In this document: piece by piece, positions 1-7,676 of the stretch
How the letters are laid out: every line of letters starts with the position of its first letter
Position numbering within the stretch: position 1 is the stretch's first letter
Program-made: the position numbers and the translations under genes
Source of the DNA: Polyangium mundeleinium
GTDB taxonomy: Bacteria > Myxococcota_A > Polyangia > Polyangiales > Polyangiaceae
Direction: 5' to 3'
Length of the DNA stretch: 64,000 bases
Assembly (NCBI RefSeq): GCF_028369105.1
Contig: NZ_JAQNDO010000001.1
Coordinates: forward strand, 7,968,501-8,032,500
Notes under the pieces: generated by a model
The model's input: only the letters and a program-made list of their open reading frames with translations
What the model was told of the DNA's origin: nothing
Database searches by the model: none

Positions 1-330
1 GGGACCTGGGCGTTGCCCGGCGGCACGGTCGAGTGGGGCGAGACCCTGCGAACGACGGTCGTGCGGGAGCTCGACGAAGAGGCCGGGGTCGACGAGGTGA
101 CGATCGGCCCGATCGTGGGCGTGTTCTCGCGGCCGGATCGCGACGTGCGGTTTCACGCGGTCACGATCGTGGTGTCCGCGCGCGTGGCCGAGCCGAGCCG
201 ACCGCCGAAGAACCCGCTGGAGATCCGCGAGGCGCGGCTCTTCCGCGACGAGGAGCTGCCCGCGCCGCTGGCGATGGGGATGGACGACATGCTCGCCGCC
301 GCGCGGCGCGGCGAGGTGGTGTTCGAGTGA
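1..330 (+). CDS. Nudix hydrolase, 5' end cut by window edge
   Basis: The reading frame is open from base 1 and ends in TGA at 328-330, so the N-terminus lies outside the window. The visible 109 residues carry a complete Nudix box, beginning GGTVEWGE and ending RELDEEAGV. It fits the GX5EX7REUXEEXGU pattern, including the Glu residues that bind Mg2+. Family members hydrolyse nucleoside diphosphate derivatives (NTPs, NDP-sugars, ADP-ribose and similar); the substrate cannot be read from this fragment. The TTG at 13 falls inside the fold and should not be taken as the start. The gene is followed after 31 bp by ligA on the same strand, so the two may be co-transcribed. Confidence 0.9.
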   Translation, partial: GTWALPGGTVEWGETLRTTVVRELDEEAGVDEVTIGPIVGVFSRPDRDVRFHAVTIVVSARVAEPSRPPKNPLEIREARLFRDEELPAPLAMGMDDMLAAARRGEVVFE

Positions 331-361
331 CGTTCGGAGCGACTTGAGGGAGGACACGAGG

Positions 362-2326
362 ATGACGCACCTGCACCACGGCTGGGACAAGCAGCCGGAT
401 CCGGCCGTGCGAGCGCGGATCGACGAGCTCGCCGAGCGGATCGAGCGCTACCGCGCGAGCTACTACGCCGGCAAACCCGACATCTCGGACGCCGCCTACG
501 ACGCGCTCGAAGACGAGCTGCGTGATCTCGATCCGACACACCCGGCGCTGGCGCGCGTCGGCACGCCGGTGGCCGTGACCGAGTGGGAAAAAGCTCGGCA
601 CGAGATCCCTATGGGCTCGCTGAACAAGGTCGTGAACGAGGCCGAGCTCGAAGCCTGGGCCACGCGCTGCGACGAGCTCGTCGTGAAGGAAGGCGGCAAG
701 GCGATCTCGGACGATCTCTTCGTCGCGGAGAAGCTCGACGGGATCTCGATCGAGGTGATCTACCGCGACGGCAAGTACGCCGACGCGATCACGCGCGGTG
801 ACGGGATCATGGGCGAGCGCATCTCGCCGAACGTGGCCCGCATGCGCGGCGTGCCGCAGAAGCTGAAGGAAAAACTCACGCTCAGCGTGCGCGGCGAGAT
901 CATCCTCAAGCTGTCGGACATGAAGAAGTCGTTCCCGGGCGTGGCGAACCCGCGCAACGCCGCCGCCGGGACGTCGAAGCGCTTCGACGGCCAAGGCTGC
1001 GAGCACCTGACGGTGCTGTTCTACGACCTCGCCGATCACCTCGACATCACGACCGAGGAGCAGAAGATCACGTTCCTGCGCAAGCAAGGCTTCGGCACGC
1101 CCTGGACCGCGAAGGGCACGCTGAAGGACGTGCTCGGGATCTACCGGAAGTACTCGTCGGAGATCCGCGCGGGGCTCGACTACGAGATCGACGGGCTCGT
1201 GGTGCGCGCGAACTCGACGGCCGCGCAGACCTTGCTCGGCGAGGTGAACCGGAGGCCCCGCGGCGCGACCGCGTTCAAGTTCGCGTCGCAGGCGAAGGTG
1301 TCGAAGGTGGTGGAGATCCTCTGGGACACGGGCCCGAGCGGGCGCGTGACGCCGGTGGCGATCGTGGAGCCGGTGGAGCTCGCGGGCGCGACGGTGCAGC
1401 GCGCGAGCCTGCACAATGTGGGCAACGTGCGCGCGCTCGGGATCGGCGTGGGCGACGAGGTCCTGGTCTCGCGCCGGAACGACGTGATCCCGTACGTCGA
1501 AGAGGTGGTCGAGAAGGGCGGCAAGACGGAGCTGCCGCCGACGCGCTGCCGGCGCTGCGCGGCCGAGCTCGTGACGAGCGGCGAGTACCTGCTCTGCCGC
1601 AACCAGGAGTGCCCGGCGCTCGTCGAGGGCCGGATCCACAACTGGATCGACGCGATCGGCGCGCTCGAATGGGGCGACAAGCTGATCGAGCAGCTCGTCG
1701 AGGCAAAGCTCGTGAAGGAGCCGGGCGATCTCTACAAGCTGAAGCCGAAGCAGATCGCGGACCTCGAGCGGCGCGGCGACAAGATCGCGAAGAAGGTGCT
1801 CGACGAGCTGACGAGCCGGCTGCCGCTGACGCTGCCCGTGTTCCTGGCGGCGCTCGGCATCGAGGGGTTTGCGATCCAAACCGCGCGGCTGCTCGTGGCG
1901 TCGGGCTACACGACGATCGAAAAATTGCTCGCGGCGACGGAGCAGGATCTCGCGGGGATCTCGGGGCTCGGCCCGATCAAGGCCGGCATGATCGTGCGCG
2001 GGCTGCAGGGCCGCAAAGCCGAGATCGAGCGGCTGATCGCGCAAGGCATCGTGCCCGTGACGCAGGAGCAGGAAGGGCCGCTCGCGGGGATGTCGTTCTG
2101 CTTCACGGGCGCGCTGAGCCGCCCGCGCGGCGAGATGACGAACCTCGTGGAGACGAACGGCGGGCGTGTGCTCTCGGGCGTGACGAAGGAGCTCAACTAC
2201 CTCGTGAGCGCCGAGGCGGACTCGACGTCGAGCAAGGCGCAGAAGGCGAAGAAGTACGGGACCGTGCTCCTCGACGAGGCTGGCTTCTTCAAGCTCATCC
2301 AAGACAAGGGCGTGAAGGTCTCCTGA
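362..2326 (+). CDS. ligA: NAD-dependent DNA ligase LigA
   Basis: LigA seals nicks in duplex DNA during replication and repair, using NAD+ to adenylate an active-site lysine. The protein has 654 residues, close to the usual 670. In order it shows the Ia domain (YYAGKPDISDAAYD), the adenylation motif KLDG with Lys124, an OB-fold, a four-Cys zinc finger (Cys396, 399, 412, 417), helix-hairpin-helix repeats (GISGLGPIKAGM) and a C-terminal BRCT domain from about residue 578. ATG 362 is chosen because GAGGGAGG lies 8-9 nt upstream; an in-frame TTG at 344 has no such support. All expected domains are intact. Confidence 0.97.
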   Translation: MTHLHHGWDKQPDPAVRARIDELAERIERYRASYYAGKPDISDAAYDALEDELRDLDPTHPALARVGTPVAVTEWEKARHEIPMGSLNKVVNEAELEAWATRCDELVVKEGGKAISDDLFVAEKLDGISIEVIYRDGKYADAITRGDGIMGERISPNVARMRGVPQKLKEKLTLSVRGEIILKLSDMKKSFPGVANPRNAAAGTSKRFDGQGCEHLTVLFYDLADHLDITTEEQKITFLRKQGFGTPWTAKGTLKDVLGIYRKYSSEIRAGLDYEIDGLVVRANSTAAQTLLGEVNRRPRGATAFKFASQAKVSKVVEILWDTGPSGRVTPVAIVEPVELAGATVQRASLHNVGNVRALGIGVGDEVLVSRRNDVIPYVEEVVEKGGKTELPPTRCRRCAAELVTSGEYLLCRNQECPALVEGRIHNWIDAIGALEWGDKLIEQLVEAKLVKEPGDLYKLKPKQIADLERRGDKIAKKVLDELTSRLPLTLPVFLAALGIEGFAIQTARLLVASGYTTIEKLLAATEQDLAGISGLGPIKAGMIVRGLQGRKAEIERLIAQGIVPVTQEQEGPLAGMSFCFTGALSRPRGEMTNLVETNGGRVLSGVTKELNYLVSAEADSTSSKAQKAKKYGTVLLDEAGFFKLIQDKGVKVS

Positions 2327-2367
2327 CCTCGCTCACGCCCACGCCCCGCTTCAACACTTGGAGCTAC

Positions 2368-2384
2368 GCTCGGACAAGCCGAGC
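2368..2384. terminator. small hairpin between convergent genes
   Basis: GCTCGG and CCGAGC form a 6-bp stem around ACAAG in the 75-bp gap between ligA and the oppositely oriented DUF2804 gene. The position suits a bidirectional terminator, but there is no T-tract, so support is weak. Confidence 0.3.
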
Positions 2385-2401
2385 TACGCCCCAAACCCCC
2401 C

Positions 2402-3406
2402 TCACCAGTACGTATCCTGATCCTCGGTGACCCCGGCGAGCCGATCGAGGGTGATCGGCTCGCGCCCCGGCACGAGGATCCGCCCCGAGAACTCACCGGC
2501 GAGCTGAAGGAAACGCGAGCGGACGATCCCGAGGTCGTGGCGCTCGGTGTGAAGGCCGCTCGGCGTGAAGGTGAGATCGACGCGCTCGTCGGGCGCACGG
2601 ACCTGCCAGCTCGAAAGAGGTCGTTCACGGTCAAACGAAAAACGGACCGCCGAGAGGGGCACGATCTCGCCGTCGATCCACGCGACACACTCACGATCCC
2701 CGACGAACCCCTCGGTGAGGTTCAAGGCGATGGGTTTGCCCTCGGCGGTGCGGCCGAGGCCAAAACCCCATCGCCACGCGGTGTGCCGTTCGAGCAGGCC
2801 CGCCGTGAAGTCGTACCCGGCGAGCGCTCCATCGAGCGAGAACTTGCGGCCCGCCGCGACGAGCGAGCCGTCCACCGAGAGGAGCGCGCGTTTCTCCGTC
2901 GTCGAGAAGAGGCCCTCCCGGAGCGCTGCGACCACCCCCAGCGCAGGCGGCGCCTTCGTGGTGCCGAGCCGCGCCTGAAGCTCGAGCCCCTGCATGCGTA
3001 CGTCAATGGCGTAATCGCTCTGTCCGGCCGGTCTCGAAACAGAGAGGTGATTGGCACCGAGGTGGTAGGAGGCGAGGCAGCCTTCACCGCCGCTGTCGCC
3101 GATGAAGGCGCTGAAAGGCGGGCCCTTGGTGGTCTCGTCGACGAGGGCGCGGCCCTCGCGTCGATCCACGACGAAGGCGAAGGCGTTGGCGGCGTAGCCG
3201 AGGCGGATGATCGCGACGGCGCAGATGAGCTCGTCGGAGGCGATCGCCACGTAAAACCAGCGCTTTTCACGGCGCACGCGGGTGAGCGGGTTCTTCGCCG
3301 CGGCCCCGAAGGCGATGGGCGGCAGACCCCCGGCGTACGTGCCGAACCGAGGCCGCTGGGTGGTCGGGTCGAGGATCGCTTCGGGCGGAGTCCGGTGGAT
3401 CTGCAT
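2402..3406 (-). CDS. DUF2804 family protein
   Basis: A 334-residue protein of unknown biochemical function. The beta-rich sequence and the C-terminal pattern (VDLTFTPSG, then GEFSG, then a closing LAGVTEDQDTYW) resemble DUF2804 proteins, which are about this length and are widespread but uncharacterised. No signal peptide or membrane segment is apparent, so a cytoplasmic location is inferred. ATG 3406 is preceded by no Shine-Dalgarno sequence but by TATTCT 7 nt upstream, suggesting a leaderless message. It is divergent from the P5C dehydrogenase gene and convergent with ligA. The family assignment is from memory of the pattern, not from a search. Confidence 0.75.
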   Translation of the reverse strand: MQIHRTPPEAILDPTTQRPRFGTYAGGLPPIAFGAAAKNPLTRVRREKRWFYVAIASDELICAVAIIRLGYAANAFAFVVDRREGRALVDETTKGPPFSAFIGDSGGEGCLASYHLGANHLSVSRPAGQSDYAIDVRMQGLELQARLGTTKAPPALGVVAALREGLFSTTEKRALLSVDGSLVAAGRKFSLDGALAGYDFTAGLLERHTAWRWGFGLGRTAEGKPIALNLTEGFVGDRECVAWIDGEIVPLSAVRFSFDRERPLSSWQVRAPDERVDLTFTPSGLHTERHDLGIVRSRFLQLAGEFSGRILVPGREPITLDRLAGVTEDQDTYW

Positions 3407-3413
3407 CCACGGG

Positions 3414-3419
3414 AGAATA
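3414..3419 (-). promoter_or_regulatory. -10 element next to the DUF2804 start codon
   Basis: TATTCT on the minus strand lies 7 nt before ATG 3406. No good -35 hexamer is visible. There is no Shine-Dalgarno sequence, so transcription probably begins at or next to the start codon. Confidence 0.5.
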
Positions 3420-3484
3420 GCGAGCCCTGGGAAGACGGCACGGCCCTGTGCACGGCGCGAGAGCGCCCCCGCGGATCGCAGTGG

Positions 3485-3490
3485 TAGACT
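3485..3490 (+). promoter_or_regulatory. -10 element next to the P5C dehydrogenase start codon
   Basis: TAGACT lies 8 nt before ATG 3499, in the 92-bp divergent gap shared with the DUF2804 gene. No convincing -35 or ribosome binding site is seen. Confidence 0.45.
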
Positions 3491-3498
3491 CGCGCGCC

Positions 3499-5130
3499 AT
3501 GCAGGCCGCGATCGCGAACACGCCCCATCCCGTCAACGAACCGGTGCGTTCCTACGCGCCCGGGACGACCGAACGCGCGGAGCTCAAGGCCGCACTCGCG
3601 CGCATGTCCGGCGAGACGATCGAGATCCCGATGGTGATCGGCAAGAACCACGTGTTCTCGGGCCGCCTCACCGAGGTGCGCGCGCCGCACAAGCGGAGCC
3701 TGCTCCTCGCGCGTGCGCACGACGGAAATCGCACCGACGTGGCCGAGGCGATCGACACCGCGCTCGGCGCGTCGAAGATGTGGGGCGAGATGCCGTGGAC
3801 GGCGCGCGCAGCGGTGTTCCTGCGCGCGGCGGAGCTGCTCGCGACGCGGTACCGGCCGCTGCTCAACGCGGCGACGATGCTCGGGCAGAGCAAGACAGCG
3901 CATCAAGCCGAGATCGACGCGGCCTGCGAGCTCATCGATTTTCTGCGCTTCAACGTGGCCTACGCGCGGCAGATCGCGACGGAGCAGCCGCAGAGCTCGC
4001 CGGGGACGTGGAACGTGATGGAGCCGCGTCCGCTCGAAGGGTTTGTCTTCGCGGCGACGCCGTTCAACTTCACGGCCATCGCGGCGAACCTGCCCGCAGC
4101 GCCGGCGATCATGGGCAACACGGTCGTGTGGAAGCCGTCGGCGAACGCGCTGCTCTCGGCGCACTGGATCATGGCGCTCTTCCGCGAAGCAGGGCTGCCC
4201 GACGGCGTGATCAACCTCGTGATGGGCGATCCGGCGGAGTTGACGACGGCGGCCCTGGAGCACCCGAGCCTCGCGGGCGTGCACTTCACAGGCTCGACGC
4301 CGGTGTTCCGGTGGATGTGGCGCAAGGTCGGCGAGAACATCGATCGGTACCGGACGTACCCGCGGCTCGTGGGCGAGACGGGCGGGAAGGATTTCGTGTT
4401 CGCCCACGCGAGCGCGGATCCGACGGCGCTTGCGGTCGCGCTCGTGCGCGGTGCGTTCGAGTACCAGGGACAAAAGTGCTCAGCGGCGTCCCGCGCGTAC
4501 GTGCCGAAGTCGATGTGGCCTGCGCTGAAGGAGCGGATCGTGGAGCTCACGCGGATGATCCGCGTCGGCGACGTGGCGGACTTCCGCAACTTCATGGGCG
4601 CAGTGATCGACGGTCGCGCCTACGCGCGGATCACGAGCGCGGTGGAGGAGGCGCGTCGCGGCGGACGCGCGCGGCTCATCTGCGGCGGCGAGTGGAGCGA
4701 CACGGAAGGCTTCTTCATCGAGCCGACGGTGATGGAGACCGAGGATCCGAAGCACACGTTGATGGAGACGGAGCTCTTCGGCCCTGTTCTGACGGTGTGG
4801 CCCTACGACGACGGCAAGGAAGACGAGGCGCTCGCGCTCTGCGACGAGACGAGCCCGTACGCGCTGACGGGCGCAGTCTTCGCCCGCGATCGGGCGTTCA
4901 TCGAGAAGGCCAGCACCGCGCTGCGCCGCGCGGCGGGGAACTTCTACGTGAACGACAAACCCACGGGCGCGGTGGTCGGGCAGCAGCCGTTCGGCGGCGG
5001 GCGCGCCTCGGGGACCAACGACAAGGCGGGCAGCGTCCTGAATCTCTTGCGCTGGACGTCGCCGCGCTTGATCAAAGAGAACTTCGAGCCGCCGCGCGCC
5101 GTCCCCTACCCGTTCCAGTCCGAGCCGTAA
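3499..5130 (+). CDS. L-glutamate gamma-semialdehyde (P5C) dehydrogenase
   Basis: This enzyme oxidises L-glutamate 5-semialdehyde (from delta-1-pyrroline-5-carboxylate) to glutamate with NAD+, the second step of proline catabolism. The 543-residue sequence matches the ALDH4-type single-domain enzyme rather than bifunctional PutA. Visible signatures are the Rossmann-fold region TPFNFTAIAANLPAAP, the Glu of GETGGK (Glu293) and the catalytic Cys327 in QGQKCSAASR, plus the C-terminal PFGGGRASGTNDKAG. ATG 3499 is preferred over an upstream in-frame GTG at 3448 because family homology begins just after it and TAGACT sits 8 nt before it. No proline dehydrogenase gene is adjacent, so the partner enzyme must be encoded elsewhere. 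Confidence 0.94.
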   Translation: MQAAIANTPHPVNEPVRSYAPGTTERAELKAALARMSGETIEIPMVIGKNHVFSGRLTEVRAPHKRSLLLARAHDGNRTDVAEAIDTALGASKMWGEMPWTARAAVFLRAAELLATRYRPLLNAATMLGQSKTAHQAEIDAACELIDFLRFNVAYARQIATEQPQSSPGTWNVMEPRPLEGFVFAATPFNFTAIAANLPAAPAIMGNTVVWKPSANALLSAHWIMALFREAGLPDGVINLVMGDPAELTTAALEHPSLAGVHFTGSTPVFRWMWRKVGENIDRYRTYPRLVGETGGKDFVFAHASADPTALAVALVRGAFEYQGQKCSAASRAYVPKSMWPALKERIVELTRMIRVGDVADFRNFMGAVIDGRAYARITSAVEEARRGGRARLICGGEWSDTEGFFIEPTVMETEDPKHTLMETELFGPVLTVWPYDDGKEDEALALCDETSPYALTGAVFARDRAFIEKASTALRRAAGNFYVNDKPTGAVVGQQPFGGGRASGTNDKAGSVLNLLRWTSPRLIKENFEPPRAVPYPFQSEP

Positions 5131-5146
5131 CGCGGGCGCTTCTGCG

Positions 5147-5443
5147 TCACTCCGGCATGGCCGGGCAAGCGCCGCCCTCGAGGGCGACGCACACGCCCTT
5201 CTCCTCCTCGTAGTACTCGGCTTGCTCCTCGTAGCAGTCGGCCTGGTCGGAGAGGGATGCGGCGTAGGCGGCGTCATCGGCCGCGAGCTCGAGGCACGTC
5301 GACGTGCAGAGCGTCTCACTCGCGCCGGGCTGGCAGAGCGCGTTCTTCTGGCAAATCGCGGCGCAACTGTCCTCGGGAGGACGATCGCCGCAAGCGCAGA
5401 TCACGAAGGTCAGGAGAAGGGCGAAGAGCGTCGAAAGGCGCAT
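5147..5443 (-). CDS. small Cys-rich lipoprotein, function unknown
   Basis: A 98-residue protein starting MRLSTLFALLLTFVICACG, a classical signal peptide with lipobox ICAC. The mature part holds many cysteines (CAAICQKNALC, then CTSTC) and an acidic, Tyr/Glu-rich stretch near the end (ADCYEEQAEYYEEEKG). The pattern fits a small disulfide-bonded envelope lipoprotein. I do not recognise a family. A longer in-frame reading upstream exists but would bury the signal peptide, so ATG 5443 is chosen; TATCCT lies 6 nt before it. It is divergent from the M3 peptidase lipoprotein with only 61 bp between start codons, so the two may share regulation. Confidence 0.8.
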   Translation of the reverse strand: MRLSTLFALLLTFVICACGDRPPEDSCAAICQKNALCQPGASETLCTSTCLELAADDAAYAASLSDQADCYEEQAEYYEEEKGVCVALEGGACPAMPE

Positions 5444-5449
5444 GCGTCG

Positions 5450-5455
5450 AGGATA
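5450..5455 (-). promoter_or_regulatory. -10 element next to the small lipoprotein start codon
   Basis: TATCCT on the minus strand lies 6 nt before ATG 5443. On the other strand TATACG at 5490-5495 sits 9 nt before ATG 5505 with a TTGGCA at 5469-5474. Both divergent promoters therefore fit inside the 61-bp gap. Confidence 0.45.
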
Positions 5456-5504
5456 ACGCAGGCGGGTTTTGGCAGAGCGCACCGAATGGTATACGGGCGC
5501 TCCG

Positions 5505-7640
5505 ATGCGTACCCCGAGCCTCACCCTGGTCTCGCTCGCTCTCGCCCTCCTCGCCTGTGGTGGCTCGACGCCCGAGCCTGTGACGCCCCCGAACACGGAC
5601 GCGGACACGGCGAAAACGAGCGTCGCTACGACAACGGAAAAGCCTGCGGATCCGCCGCCCGCGCCCGCGGCCAAGCCCGCGTTCGATCCGGTGGCGATGG
5701 GCATGACGCCGGACGGCGCGCGCAAGCTCTGTGATGAGCACCTCGCGAAGGCGAAGGGCCTCGCCGAGGACATCAAGGCGCTGAAGGGCGCGCCCGCGGA
5801 CAAGCTCACGTTCGCGGCGACGGTGGGCCGCTTCGACGACGTTGTCCTCGAGGTCGCGAGCGCCGGAGAGTTCCCGTACCTGATGGGCGTCGCGCACCCG
5901 GACGCGGCGGTGCGCGAGGCGGCGAAGGCCTGTGAGCCGAAGACGGATGCCTTCCAGACGTCGCTCTGGCTCGACGCGGACGTGGCCGCGGTGATCCAGG
6001 CCTACGCGAAGAAGGGCGAGAAGCTCGAAGGCGAGCGGGCGCGGCTGCTCGCGGACGTGCTGCGCGATTTCCGGCGCAACGGGCTCGAGCTGCCCGCGGA
6101 CAAGCAGGCGCGGCTGCGCGAGCTCAACGCGGAGATCACGAAGAAGGGCCAGGAGTTCATGTCGAACATCGGCGCTTCGACGGAGTGGATCGAGGTCGAC
6201 GAGAAGGAGCTCGAAGGCCTGCCGAAAGAGTACGTCGCGAGCCACAAGCCGAACGACAAGAAGAAGGTCCGCATCTCGACGGACTACCCGGACTACTTCC
6301 CGTTCATCACGTACGCGAAGAACCGCAAGCTCGCGCTCGAGCTCTACGCGAAGTTCACGAACCGCGGCGGCAAGCAGAACGTGCGGCTCCTGGAGGAGCT
6401 GCTCACGCTCCGCACCGAGAAGGCGAAGCTGCTCGGCTACGAGACCTGGGCGGACTACGCGATCGAGCCGCGCATGGCGAAGAGCCGGAAAAACGTGCGC
6501 GAGTTCCTCGACAACCTCTCGGCTGCGCTGAAGGACCCGGTGAAGGTCGAGCTCGAGGAGTTGCGCAAGGAGCACGTGCGGCTCGGCGGGAAGAAGACGG
6601 ACGTGCTCTATCCGGCGGATCGGTACTACCTCGAGGACAAGGTCCGGAAGGCCAAGTACAACTTCGACTCGCAGGCGCTCGCCGAGTACTTCGAGATCGG
6701 CGCGGTGAAGAAGGGCCTGATGGACACCACCGCGAAGATGTACGGGCTCGAGTACCGCGAGGTGCCGGCCGCGGCGTGGCATCCGGACGTGACGGCGTAC
6801 GAGGTGTGGTCGAAGGGCGAGAAGATCGGGAAGTTCTATCTCGACCTCTACGCGCGCGCCGACAAGTACAAGCACGCGGCGATGTTCGGCGTGCGCACGG
6901 CGAAGCGCCTGTCCGACGGAACGTGGCAGCAGCCGATGGCGGCGCTCGTGTGCAACTTCCCGAAGACGGAAGGCAGCCAGCCGGGCCTGATGTCGCACGA
7001 GGAAGTGACGACGTTCTTCCACGAGTTCGGCCACGTGCTGCATCAGCTCCTCACGCGCTCGGAGCTCGCGACGTACTCGGGCTCGAACGCGGTGCGCGAC
7101 TTCGTGGAGGCGCCGTCGCAGATGTTCGAGGAGTGGGCGTGGTCGCGCGAGGTGCTCGACACGTTCGCGCGGCACTACAAGACGGGCGAGAAGATCCCGG
7201 ACGCGCTCTTCACGTCGATGACGAAGGCGCGCACGTTCGGGCTCGCGCTCGGGACGCAGCGGCAGCTCTTCCTCGCGTCGCTGGATCAGGAGCTCCACGC
7301 CCGCAAGGCGCCCTTCGACACGACGAAGGTGGTGGAAGAGGTGCAAGGCAAGGTGGACGTGTTCCCGTACGTGAAGGGGACACACTTCCAGTCGAGCTTC
7401 GGGCACCTGATCGGCTACGACGCCGGCTACTACGGCTACCAGTGGGCGCTGAGCCTGTCGCGCGACGTGCTGACGCGCTTCCGCAAGGAGGGTCTGCTCA
7501 ACACGACGACGGCCGAAGCCTGGCGGACCGAGGTGCTGGCGAAGGGCGGCGGCGAGGACGAGCGGACGATGATCTCGCGCTTCCTCGGCCGCGCTCCGAG
7601 CCACGACGCGTACTTCACGTACCTCAAGGGCAAGGAGTGA
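5505..7640 (+). CDS. M3 family zinc metallopeptidase, lipoprotein
   Basis: An oligopeptidase of the thimet oligopeptidase/Dcp family (711 residues, family-typical length), which degrades short peptides. The zinc motif HEFGH is at residues 506-510. The third ligand Glu lies about 25 residues downstream in the conserved DFVEAPSQMFEEW segment. The N-terminus MRTPSLTLVSLALALLACGG is a signal peptide with lipobox LLAC, followed by a Pro/Ala-rich linker, so the enzyme is exported and lipid-anchored, unlike the cytoplasmic enterobacterial members. ATG 5505 is chosen for that signal peptide; an in-frame upstream ATG would add 12 residues before it. It converges on the TPR protein gene. Confidence 0.93.
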   Translation: MRTPSLTLVSLALALLACGGSTPEPVTPPNTDADTAKTSVATTTEKPADPPPAPAAKPAFDPVAMGMTPDGARKLCDEHLAKAKGLAEDIKALKGAPADKLTFAATVGRFDDVVLEVASAGEFPYLMGVAHPDAAVREAAKACEPKTDAFQTSLWLDADVAAVIQAYAKKGEKLEGERARLLADVLRDFRRNGLELPADKQARLRELNAEITKKGQEFMSNIGASTEWIEVDEKELEGLPKEYVASHKPNDKKKVRISTDYPDYFPFITYAKNRKLALELYAKFTNRGGKQNVRLLEELLTLRTEKAKLLGYETWADYAIEPRMAKSRKNVREFLDNLSAALKDPVKVELEELRKEHVRLGGKKTDVLYPADRYYLEDKVRKAKYNFDSQALAEYFEIGAVKKGLMDTTAKMYGLEYREVPAAAWHPDVTAYEVWSKGEKIGKFYLDLYARADKYKHAAMFGVRTAKRLSDGTWQQPMAALVCNFPKTEGSQPGLMSHEEVTTFFHEFGHVLHQLLTRSELATYSGSNAVRDFVEAPSQMFEEWAWSREVLDTFARHYKTGEKIPDALFTSMTKARTFGLALGTQRQLFLASLDQELHARKAPFDTTKVVEEVQGKVDVFPYVKGTHFQSSFGHLIGYDAGYYGYQWALSLSRDVLTRFRKEGLLNTTTAEAWRTEVLAKGGGEDERTMISRFLGRAPSHDAYFTYLKGKE

Positions 7641-7648
7641 CGCGAGCA

Positions 7649-7669
7649 GGGGGCGCACCACGCGCCCCC
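7649..7669. terminator. GC-rich hairpin between convergent genes
   Basis: GGGGGCGC and GCGCCCCC form a perfect 8-bp stem with loop ACCAC, in the 36-bp gap between the M3 peptidase stop (7640) and the TPR protein stop (7677). It is a likely bidirectional terminator, though no T-tract follows. Confidence 0.55.
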
Positions 7670-7676
7670 GCGTCCC

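Noticed and set aside
161-2302. Long open frame opposite the ligA gene
   Set aside because: Very Arg/Ala/Leu-rich shadow of a real high-GC gene; it lacks motifs and overlaps ligA completely.
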